Below are positions 1-5,010 of a DNA stretch of 7,172 bases, piece by piece; positions within the stretch are counted from its first letter, which is position 1; each line of letters starts with the position of its first letter. This stretch comes from Dehalococcoidales bacterium (GTDB lineage Bacteria; Chloroflexota; Dehalococcoidia; Dehalococcoidales; UBA5760), in NCBI GenBank assembly GCA_018399795.1, contig JAGYOC010000164.1, positions 1 to 7,172 on the forward strand. The letters run 5' to 3'. The translations under genes were made by a program, and so were the position numbers. A model generated the notes under the pieces. That model had not been told where the DNA came from, did not search any database, and was given only the letters and a program-made list of their open reading frames with translations.

Positions 1-106
1 ACAAACCGCAAGGGACGTCCAATCCAGAATTCACATGCTGTTTATCATGGATACCCTTTACTACCTGGCCAGCAGCGGACGTATCAGCTACGCCTTTTGC
101 CATTAG
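1..106 (+). CDS. C-terminal fragment, possibly MurR/RpiR-type SIS-domain transcriptional regulator
   Basis: The frame beginning at base 2 is open from the window edge to a TAG at 104-106 and encodes 34 residues. The string SRIHMLFIMDTLYYLA resembles the last helix of MurR/RpiR-family regulators, where a pattern like SRIAQLxxIDxLYxxLA closes the SIS (sugar-phosphate-binding) domain. Those proteins pair an N-terminal helix-turn-helix with a C-terminal SIS domain and respond to phosphosugars. Only the tail is visible, so neither the DNA-binding domain nor the ligand site can be checked, and the family call rests on one short motif. The promoter of the next gene overlaps its last codons. It could be another SIS protein or an unrelated one. 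Confidence 0.45.
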   Translation, partial: QTARDVQSRIHMLFIMDTLYYLASSGRISYAFCH

Positions 107-124
107 CTACCGGTCAACTATAAT
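97..124 (+). promoter_or_regulatory. Sigma70-type promoter of the cyclase gene
   Basis: TTGCCA (97-102, 5 of 6 to the -35 consensus) and a perfect TATAAT (119-124) are 16 bases apart. The predicted transcription start near 131 leaves a leader of about 24 bases holding the GGAAGGAGA ribosome binding site (132-140). The -35 lies within the last codons of the preceding gene, so the cyclase gene can be transcribed on its own. Confidence 0.6.
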
Positions 125-154
125 CCAATACGGAAGGAGATATTCTTAAACAGG

Positions 155-796
155 ATGAGATACAGTTCGATATACGATATAAGCGTTATGCTCGGCGTCG
201 AAGATATCACCTATCCGGGCACCCCTCCTTATTCCAGGGAGCTGATATCCCGGCTTGCAGATGGGGATGCAAGCAACCTCTCCAAACTGGTGATGAGCAC
301 CCACTCCGGCACACACCTCGATGCACCTTCACATTTCATCCCGGATGGAAGCAACATCGACGATTACCCGGCCCAGTCATTTATTTTACCCGCACACGTC
401 GTCAGGGTTGAAGAACAAAATGTCATCATCCCGAAAAATCTGTCAGAACTGGATACCAGCCCCGGTGATGCCGTGCTTCTCAAGACCGACAACTCAAGAA
501 GCGGCCGGGCTACCAACGGGGAATTCACGGAGGAGTTTGTTTACCTCTCCCCCGAAGCAGCTGAGATATGCGTAAACAGGGAACTGAGCCTGATCGGTAT
601 AGACTACAATACCATCGAGCCACTCCGGGCCAAGAGTTACCCCGTCCACAGGAAACTACTGGGCAACGGAATCCTTATCCTGGAGAGCATCAACCTCGCC
701 GACGTCCCGGAAGGGATATACTCGCTTATCTGCCTCCCCCTCAAGATGAAGTGCGCCGAGGCATCACCGGTACGGGCTGTTCTGATAGAATCATAG
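155..796 (+). CDS. Cyclase / kynurenine formamidase-family metal-dependent hydrolase
   Basis: This 213-aa protein has the usual length of the cyclase family (PF04199). Members are soluble metal-dependent amide or ester hydrolases such as kynurenine formamidase (KynB), isatin hydrolase and polyketide-cyclase relatives. The signature HSGTHLDAPSHF is at residues 50-61, with His50, His54, Asp56 and His60 expected to bind metal. IGIDYNTIEPL follows at 147-157, and the second conserved block at 165-181 (His165, LLGNGI, Glu177, N180) supplies the usual catalytic His/Glu pair. The C-terminal PLKMKCAEASPVRAV matches the family's PLK...SPVRA ending, so the protein looks intact. The ATG follows GGAAGGAGA at a rather long spacing of about 14 bases. 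No tryptophan-catabolism gene is nearby, so the substrate is unknown and a kynB symbol is not justified. It converges on the alpha/beta hydrolase gene with a 41-base gap in which I see no clear terminator. Confidence 0.9.
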   Translation: MRYSSIYDISVMLGVEDITYPGTPPYSRELISRLADGDASNLSKLVMSTHSGTHLDAPSHFIPDGSNIDDYPAQSFILPAHVVRVEEQNVIIPKNLSELDTSPGDAVLLKTDNSRSGRATNGEFTEEFVYLSPEAAEICVNRELSLIGIDYNTIEPLRAKSYPVHRKLLGNGILILESINLADVPEGIYSLICLPLKMKCAEASPVRAVLIES

Positions 797-837
797 CCTG
801 AGGCAAACTGATAAAAGCGGTGCGGCAAACGAATCTT

Positions 838-1614
838 TTATGCGGCGTGGGACCTGAGCCAGTCGGTAACGACCCGGATGGAACGTTCATCACACCGCAA
901 GCGGTGTCCGGCACCATCGATAACCACCAGTTTCCGCGGTTCCCCTGCCGCCATATAGAGTCTCCGGGCATGTTCAACATCAACCACATCGTCGGCGCTG
1001 CCGTGCACCAGTAGCAGGGGTCTCGGTGCAATACCGGAAATGTGGTCTACAGGCCTGACCCGGGCAAAGCCATCCCGCCATTCCCTCTCCGAAGAGGGGA
1101 AATCGCTGTCCCTTATTACCCCGATACTGCGGAAGTGCTCCAGAACGGAACCCCCGTTTGCCAGCGCTTTTTCAATGGCATCGAAATCCGCCGGACAGGC
1201 ACAGGCAACCACGGAGGAAACCCGTGGCTCATTGGCCGCAACGCATACTGATATCGCCGCTCCGCCGCTGAACCCAAGCAGGGATATCCGGGACTGCTGC
1301 ACTTCCGGCAGCAACCAGAGGTAATCTATGGCCGCCTTCAAATCCCTGGTCCAGCCCATAATATCGAAATTGCCACCGCTATCGCCAACACCACGGAAAC
1401 GGAAAATCATCACGGCAAACCCCTCGCGGCAGATAAGCTCGGCGAGCGCAGGATAGCCGCCGTCATCCGGATCGGGTTTGTTATCCGAACTGTGGGGTAT
1501 GCCATGACAGATACAGACCGTGGAATGCGCCATTCCCTCACCACCGGCCGGCAGGTAGAACTGACCGGAAAGCTTGATATTATCCGCGGAAAAGGCAACG
1601 GCTCGTATGATCAT
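838..1614 (-). CDS. Alpha/beta-fold hydrolase
   Basis: This cytoplasmic serine hydrolase is about 258 aa from the ATG at 1614. In that numbering, CHGIPHS near residues 36-42 supplies the oxyanion His-Gly. GFSGG (114-118) is the nucleophile elbow with Ser116. HGSADDVV (204-211) carries the acid Asp208, and GAGHR (234-238) the catalytic His237. Triad order and spacing fit a dienelactone-hydrolase/acylaminoacyl-peptidase-like or esterase enzyme of normal length, with no signal peptide. A GTG at 1626 would add four residues and overlap the end of tlyA. I prefer the ATG because GAGTGAGGGA lies just upstream at a suitable distance and the ATG sits one base after the tlyA stop. The gene is therefore almost certainly cotranscribed and probably translationally coupled with tlyA. 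The substrate cannot be read from the sequence. Confidence 0.88.
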   Translation of the reverse strand: MIIRAVAFSADNIKLSGQFYLPAGGEGMAHSTVCICHGIPHSSDNKPDPDDGGYPALAELICREGFAVMIFRFRGVGDSGGNFDIMGWTRDLKAAIDYLWLLPEVQQSRISLLGFSGGAAISVCVAANEPRVSSVVACACPADFDAIEKALANGGSVLEHFRSIGVIRDSDFPSSEREWRDGFARVRPVDHISGIAPRPLLLVHGSADDVVDVEHARRLYMAAGEPRKLVVIDGAGHRLRCDERSIRVVTDWLRSHAA

Positions 1615-1615
1615 C

Positions 1616-2344
1616 CTATCCCTCACTCAACAGTATAAAGAATTCCCGGTTTCCCGAGGCCCCGGCTATCGGTGACGCCGCCAGTCCTTTTAGTCTGAAG
1701 CCCTTACAGACCACCCACCTAATAAAACGGCCTATTACCCTGGCCTGCACCTCCGGGCGCCTGATGACACCCCCCTTGCCCACCTCCCATTTTCTGGCCT
1801 CGAATTGCGGCTTGAGAAGCACCAGCATCACGGCATTATCCTTAAGCAACCCGGAAATGACCGGTATTACTTTCTCTACGGAAATAAAGGACAAATCCAG
1901 GGTAGCCATATCCACCTTCTCGGGGAGAGAAAAGGGGTAACGTGCGTTTACCCTCTCCATCACGGTCACCCTCGGGTCAATCCGGAGCCGGTAGTCAAGC
2001 TGCCCGTAGCCGACATCGACAGCATAAATGTGCCCTGCGCCGCGCTTGAGCAAACAGTCGGTAAATCCCCCGGTGGAAGAGCCGATATCCGCCACCGAGT
2101 AGCCGGAGACATCCAGCCCAAAACGATCGAGGGCAGAATCAAGCTTGATGCCGCCACGGCCGATAAAAGGCGGCGGTTTGGCAACATCTATAACAGCGTC
2201 AAAGGGAACCAGAGTTCCTGATTTTATCAGGGTCTTTCCGGCTACGTTCACCTTTCCTGCCATTATCAGCGCCTGGGCCCTTGCCCTTGTCCCTGCCACA
2301 CCCAGTTCCACCATTAAATTGTCAAGTCTCTTCTTCTCACCCAT
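1616..2344 (-). CDS. tlyA: TlyA family 2'-O-rRNA methyltransferase (S4 + FtsJ domains)
   Basis: The 242-aa protein has an N-terminal S4 RNA-binding domain (about 5-60, starting KKRLDNLMVELG) joined to an FtsJ/RrmJ-type methyltransferase domain. RGGIKLDSAL (63-72) is the family linker motif. DIGSSTGGFTDCLL (86-99) is the SAM-binding motif I. DLSFIS (150-155), LLKPQFEA (177-184) and SPIAGASGNREFF (224-236) complete the core. The expected catalytic tetrad is Lys67, Asp150, Lys178 and Glu234, with spacings very close to those of mycobacterial TlyA. Characterised members methylate ribose 2'-OH groups of cytidines in 16S and/or 23S rRNA, which affects capreomycin sensitivity; some are annotated as hemolysins. 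An in-frame TGA just upstream of the ATG rules out a longer start. The Shine-Dalgarno is weak (AAAGAG directly against the ATG). It is first in a two-gene unit with the alpha/beta hydrolase. Confidence 0.95.
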   Translation of the reverse strand: MGEKKRLDNLMVELGVAGTRARAQALIMAGKVNVAGKTLIKSGTLVPFDAVIDVAKPPPFIGRGGIKLDSALDRFGLDVSGYSVADIGSSTGGFTDCLLKRGAGHIYAVDVGYGQLDYRLRIDPRVTVMERVNARYPFSLPEKVDMATLDLSFISVEKVIPVISGLLKDNAVMLVLLKPQFEARKWEVGKGGVIRRPEVQARVIGRFIRWVVCKGFRLKGLAASPIAGASGNREFFILLSEG

Positions 2345-2589
2345 CTCTTTTCATACAGTGGCAATGGGATATACCAATAAAGGAGAAGAAAACCGCTTTT
2401 ACGGACAATCTGTACCGCTGCCGATCGTATGGCAACGGTCAACCGACACCCGACAATCCCAGCAGCTCACCCTCTCAAAAACGAGAAATTCCCGCCTTGA
2501 GCGAGCTATCCCGTTTAATCCCGGCTAGCTCTGATTATACCATCGTCAGTATGCAGGGGGAAAACGGCGCCCGGATATCTGCCACCACT
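2345..2589. other. 245-base intergenic region and long tlyA leader
   Basis: This separates the GAF gene from tlyA on the minus strand. Near its right end is a candidate tlyA promoter, which would leave an untranslated leader of about 180 bases. A 6-base dyad, GAGCTA (2503-2508) and TAGCTC (2526-2531), falls at the predicted transcription start. I recognise no riboswitch or T-box core, see no clear terminator for the GAF gene, and found no convincing small ORF. On the plus strand a long frame runs through here, but it is only the antisense shadow of the neighbouring genes. Confidence 0.4.
2534..2542 (-). promoter_or_regulatory. Candidate extended -10 promoter for tlyA
   Basis: Read on the minus strand, TGGTATAAT is a perfect extended -10 (TGnTATAAT). 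The hexamer 17 bases upstream (TTCCCC) is a poor -35, as is common for extended -10 promoters. Transcription would begin near 2527. The same extended -10 type precedes the TM2 gene and the small ORF, which supports its reality. Confidence 0.45.
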
Positions 2590-3156
2590 CTATGTTCCCA
2601 GGTAGGAGCGCCACTCCAGCATTTCCTGCATTACCGCCTGGTAATCCTTCCTGGCTGCCTCGTAAAGCCTGGCATTCTCCAGGGCAATAGCTCCCAGATT
2701 GGCAACCGCACTGACGAAGTATATATCTGCCTCGCTGAAGCGGTACTGCCGGGCGGTATATACCCTTACCACACCTATCATCTCCTCACGGAGCATCATC
2801 GGTACGGACAGGATTGAAGCAATCCCCTCCTTTTTTACCTCCTCGGGATACTGTATCCGGGGGTCGGTGGTAGCATCCAGAATGGCGACCGGCTTACCGT
2901 CAAGCGCCGCCGCAATACTTTTGCCGGCCGATAGCGGGCCCATCTTGACAAACCAGTCGCTCAAACCCCAGGTGGCCGCATGAAAGAGTAGCCTCCTGTC
3001 CGGTGCAAGGAGGGTCAACGAGCACGCCTTTGCATCCATAGCCTTGGCGACATGCTCCACAATGGAGTTGAGTACAAGCTGGGAATCCCGAGCCGAGTTG
3101 ATGGCTGCTGCTACCTGGTAAAGGCTGCGATAGTACCTGGTCTCCTCTTCTTCCAT
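2590..3156 (-). CDS. Stand-alone GAF-domain protein
   Basis: The 188-aa soluble protein is almost entirely one GAF domain (about residues 25-165) between a short N-terminal helix and a C-terminal charged helix. Recognisable blocks are the helical VLNSIVEHVAKAMDAKACSL start, GLSDWF, IAAALDGKPVAILD, the EGIASILSVPM strand with IGVVRVY, and the terminal helix ending ALENARLYE (159-166), typical of GAF domains that normally lead into a coiled linker and kinase. Here no histidine kinase, GGDEF, PAS or DNA-binding domain follows; the protein stops after about 20 more residues. GAF domains bind small ligands (cyclic nucleotides, haem, bilins) or act as dimer sensors, and no ligand residues can be assigned. 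The start is firm: GGGAGGTG lies 8 bases upstream and a near-consensus promoter precedes it. It diverges from the zinc-ribbon gene. Confidence 0.9.
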   Translation of the reverse strand: MEEEETRYYRSLYQVAAAINSARDSQLVLNSIVEHVAKAMDAKACSLTLLAPDRRLLFHAATWGLSDWFVKMGPLSAGKSIAAALDGKPVAILDATTDPRIQYPEEVKKEGIASILSVPMMLREEMIGVVRVYTARQYRFSEADIYFVSAVANLGAIALENARLYEAARKDYQAVMQEMLEWRSYLGT

Positions 3157-3164
3157 ATCACCAA

Positions 3165-3172
3165 CACCTCCC
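3165..3172 (-). promoter_or_regulatory. Strong ribosome binding site of the GAF gene
   Basis: Read on the minus strand, GGGAGGTG lies 8 bases before the ATG at 3156 and fixes that start. The identical octamer precedes the small ORF at 4529. Confidence 0.75.
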
Positions 3173-3190
3173 TATACCTGATGGAGTCAA

Positions 3191-3219
3191 ATAGTAACCC
3201 ACCAGACCGGCAATGTCAA
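3191..3219 (-). promoter_or_regulatory. Near-consensus sigma70 promoter of the GAF gene
   Basis: On the minus strand a perfect TTGACA (3219-3214) is followed after exactly 17 bases by TACTAT (3196-3191, 5 of 6 to TATAAT). Transcription should start near 3184, giving a leader of about 28 bases that contains the GGGAGGTG site. This is the best promoter in the window. Confidence 0.75.
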
Positions 3220-3257
3220 TAGAATCTTTTGGAATGAATTGAAATCGCAAATAACCT

Positions 3258-3291
3258 TTGACTGCCTTTTGCGTTATACTAATATATAGTA
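3258..3291 (+). promoter_or_regulatory. Candidate promoter and dyad upstream of the zinc-ribbon gene
   Basis: TTGACT (3258-3263) and TAATAT (3280-3285) are 16 bases apart, placing a transcription start near 3292, just before the ribosome binding site at 3299. A 15-base dyad, TACTA-ATATA-TAGTA (3277-3291), covers the -10 and start site and could be an operator. TATACT at 3275-3280 is an alternative -10 but has no suitably spaced -35. Confidence 0.4.
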
Positions 3292-3311
3292 CAGCAACGG
3301 AGGGGATATTG

Positions 3312-3950
3312 ATGTCAAGAAACGGCGATATGCACCTTACCTGTCGACAGTGCGGAGAAGATTTCGTCTTCACCAAATCCGAACAGGACTTCTACGATCT
3401 GAAGGGTTTTTGTCCCCCGGCACGCTGTCGTGATTGTCGCCTTGGTACAAACAACCACAACAATAACCATCACTCTAGCTGCACCGCTTGCGGGATAAAA
3501 CTGGATAAAGATGACCCCGTCTACTGCACGCAGTGCGTAAATGATAATCAGGTTGCCCTGGAACGCAAAATTAAACAGGAACAGAAGCTGGCCAAAGCAA
3601 CGCAGGCCAGGCTGGAGGAGACCGAGACCAAAAAAGCTGAAATTGAGGAAACGATCTGCCAGACCAAGCAACTGGCCGAGGAACTTGAGCTGAGGGCCGA
3701 CAACCTGACGCAGGACCTCGAAAACTTGCAGGAATCCTACCGCGCTTCGGCCTGGCTCAAGCCGTTAATCGAGAGGCTGGAAGAAAGGCTCCAGAACCTG
3801 GAAAAGACCCAGCGCGAAAGCGACCAGAGACTCTTCCAGCTTATCCACAACATCGAGGGAAAATACGAGGAAACCACTCTACTGGATATTATCAAGCGCA
3901 ACCTGGTACCGTCACGGGGTCAGGGTATATATGAGAGTTATGTAAAATAG
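3312..3950 (+). CDS. Two-zinc-ribbon protein with long coiled coil (zf-trcl family)
   Basis: The predicted 212-aa soluble protein has two zinc-binding modules and a long helical tail. Residues 9-43 (LTCRQCGEDFVFTKSEQDFY then PPARCRDCR) match the probable zinc-ribbon domain zf-trcl (PF13451), with ligands Cys11, Cys14, Cys39 and Cys42. A His/Asn-rich linker (46-55) leads to a second CxxC...CxxC set (Cys57, Cys60, Cys72, Cys75). Residues about 80-185 are rich in Glu, Lys, Gln and Leu with heptad-like spacing, indicating a coiled coil. The frame stays open upstream to a TTG at 3258, but that would put the promoter inside the gene. The ATG at 3312 has GGAGGGGA (3299-3306) at ideal spacing. Function is unknown: scaffold or nucleic-acid-binding roles are possible, none demonstrated. 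It converges with the TM2 gene. Confidence 0.82.
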   Translation: MSRNGDMHLTCRQCGEDFVFTKSEQDFYDLKGFCPPARCRDCRLGTNNHNNNHHSSCTACGIKLDKDDPVYCTQCVNDNQVALERKIKQEQKLAKATQARLEETETKKAEIEETICQTKQLAEELELRADNLTQDLENLQESYRASAWLKPLIERLEERLQNLEKTQRESDQRLFQLIHNIEGKYEETTLLDIIKRNLVPSRGQGIYESYVK

Positions 3951-4023
3951 CGCTGCCTTAAGCCCCCCTTTCCCCCGGTTAACCCCTGCTTCCGAAACCC
4001 GATTGTCTGAAAACCGGATATCA

Positions 4024-4356
4024 CTACCACCTGCTTATAAGCATACCTTCCCTGTCCCGCATCCTCCCCGAAACGGCGAATATAAAGTCAACGACGGCCC
4101 AGGAACCGACCACAATAAATGTGACTATACCCAGCACAAGCAGCATGTAATATTCGATATGATACGCGCTCAGGTCTATTCGATAGCCGGTAAAACTGAA
4201 ATAGACAGCAAGCAATGAACAGCCGCTTATACCCAGTATCATCATGGCGATCGCCGTGCCAATCCTATCAAGATACAGCCGGTGTATGCCGAAAACACCG
4301 AGAAATGCAGCCAGCAGAGTAGCAGTTCGTCTCGACTTAACTGAAACCTCTTCCAT
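4024..4356 (-). CDS. TM2-domain membrane protein
   Basis: This small (110 aa from the ATG at 4356) integral membrane protein begins with a charged segment (KSRR) and the TM2-domain signature. LLAAFLGVFGIHRLYLDRIGTAIAMMI (about 14-40) corresponds to the family's FLGxFGxHRFYLG motif with its conserved His25-Arg26. SWAVVDFIFAVSGRMRD (85-101) matches the closing W..iD......D block. Between them is a longer than usual segment (about 48-84) containing a polar, Tyr-rich stretch. Three hydrophobic segments are plausible. A TTG at 4365 would add three residues, but GAGGG sits 9 bases before the ATG and favours it. TM2 proteins have no general biochemical role known in bacteria. It has its own promoter, diverges from the small ORF at 4529 and converges with the zinc-ribbon gene. 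Confidence 0.85.
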   Translation of the reverse strand: MEEVSVKSRRTATLLAAFLGVFGIHRLYLDRIGTAIAMMILGISGCSLLAVYFSFTGYRIDLSAYHIEYYMLLVLGIVTFIVVGSWAVVDFIFAVSGRMRDREGMLISRW

Positions 4357-4398
4357 ATCTCCCAACCCTCTTATTTCGTCAACAAACCGGGATTACCT

Positions 4399-4407
4399 AT
4401 TATAACA
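4399..4407 (-). promoter_or_regulatory. Extended -10 promoter of the TM2 gene
   Basis: The minus strand reads TGTTATAAT, a perfect TGnTATAAT extended -10. The -35 region is poor. The predicted start near 4392 gives a leader of about 35 bases with GAGGG before the ATG at 4356. Confidence 0.6.
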
Positions 4408-4455
4408 GAACCCCTTCAACATAAATCCAGTCGGTGTTTTTCCAATACACAAACA

Positions 4456-4473
4456 TGAACTGGACAGTGTTCA
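4456..4473. promoter_or_regulatory. Candidate operator dyad, TGAAC-N8-GTTCA
   Basis: TGAAC (4456-4460) and GTTCA (4469-4473) form an inverted repeat with half-site centres 13 bases apart. It overlaps the -35 position of the plus-strand promoter, between two divergent promoters, where a repressor or activator could act. It resembles a LexA box but has 8 rather than 4 spacer bases. Five-base arms can arise by chance. Confidence 0.25.
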
Positions 4474-4489
4474 AGATTTGTTTACGGAG

Positions 4490-4498
4490 TGTTATAAT
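4490..4498 (+). promoter_or_regulatory. Extended -10 promoter of the small ORF operon
   Basis: TGTTATAAT is a perfect extended -10; TTCAAG (4470-4475) at 17-base spacing is a weak -35. Transcription should start near 4505, about 24 bases before the ATG at 4529, with GGGAGGTG (4517-4524) in the leader. Confidence 0.6.
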
Positions 4499-4528
4499 AA
4501 TTTATAGTAGCATTTTGGGAGGTGTGTG

Positions 4529-4666
4529 ATGCCGGTAGAAGCACCAACCAGACCAAATCAGCCAGAAGTGACCCCAGAACAGGACCCCGATAAGACCCTC
4601 AACCCCAGAAGGCTGTGTCCCGAGCAGCAGGACGACCTGACCAGGGTGATACGCAGGAAGGTATAA
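4529..4666 (+). CDS. Small hypothetical protein, 45 aa
   Basis: This short ORF has strong expression signals: an extended -10 promoter, a GGGAGGTG ribosome binding site 4-6 bases upstream, and an ATG. The product is polar and proline-rich at the N-terminus (MPVEAPTRPNQPEVTPEQ) and basic at the C-terminus (ending TRVIRRKV), with one Cys and no membrane segment or signal peptide. Its TAA shares one base with the next gene's ATG (TAATG), and its last codons hold that gene's AGGAAGG ribosome binding site. It could be a genuine small protein made at a fixed ratio with its partner, a leader peptide for translational coupling, or the N-terminal part of one gene split by a frameshift. I do not recognise the sequence. 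Confidence 0.6.
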   Translation: MPVEAPTRPNQPEVTPEQDPDKTLNPRRLCPEQQDDLTRVIRRKV

Positions 4667-5010
4667 TGCACAAAGCCAGAATTGTACGGGCTGAATACAG
4701 GCAAAAGCTGCTAAACCCGGAACTCAAAAACAGGTTGATAGATATCCTGGAAGACTGGCTTGAGGCCATTCATGACGAAACAGCCAATTACCGCTTGGCA
4801 GAAGAGGGCTACGAAAAGAAAATCAGCCCTGATAGTGCCGACAGCCTGATAGGCACCATTATGGAGTGGTACAGGGAGGAATTCTCCGTAAACCGGGCAT
4901 ACTGGAACGAATTGGGAATATACCAAATACCCGATTACACTCAGATTCGAGGACAGGCCCGTATCGCATTCGCCCAGGACCTGCACCGTGCAGTAGCAGA
5001 CCTGCCTTAG
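4666..5010 (+). CDS. Hypothetical protein, 114 aa
   Basis: I do not recognise this family. From the ATG at 4666 the protein is soluble and probably mostly helical, with a basic start (MHKARIVRAEYRQK). Acidic, tryptophan-containing helices follow (RLIDILEDWLEAIHDE at 24-39; IMEWYREEF at 65-73), then a tyrosine-rich region and a helical C-terminus (ARIAFAQDLHRAVADLP). There are no cysteines, membrane segments or catalytic motifs. The frame extends upstream to a GTG at 4615, but the ATG is preferred: it overlaps the preceding stop as TAATG and has AGGAAGG 4-7 bases upstream, the usual arrangement for coupled translation. Its TAG overlaps the stop codon of the convergent rhodanese gene by four bases. 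Confidence 0.72.
   Translation: MHKARIVRAEYRQKLLNPELKNRLIDILEDWLEAIHDETANYRLAEEGYEKKISPDSADSLIGTIMEWYREEFSVNRAYWNELGIYQIPDYTQIRGQARIAFAQDLHRAVADLP

Noticed and set aside
2399..2470. Minus-strand 23-codon, cysteine-rich ORF (GTG start) in the tlyA leader
   Set aside because: GAGAGG abuts the GTG with no spacing, so initiation is unlikely, and the length is within chance expectation.
2281..2817. Plus-strand open frame of 178 codons opposite tlyA and the GAF gene
   Set aside because: It is antisense to two genes with clear domain motifs, has no domain of its own and no ribosome binding site at its start.
3258..3311. 18-residue N-terminal extension of the zinc-ribbon protein from TTG at 3258
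   Set aside because: It would place the likely promoter and the strong GGAGGGGA site inside the coding sequence; the ATG at 3312 is much better supported.
3951..4023. Possible terminator between the zinc-ribbon and TM2 genes (CCGGTT ... AACCGG)
   Set aside because: The arms are only 6 bases with a loop of about 30 and no T-run on either strand.
4457..4472. LexA/SOS box (GAAC...GTTC) between the divergent promoters
   Set aside because: The half-sites are separated by 8 bases; the Gram-positive-type LexA box has 4. Retained only as an unspecified dyad.
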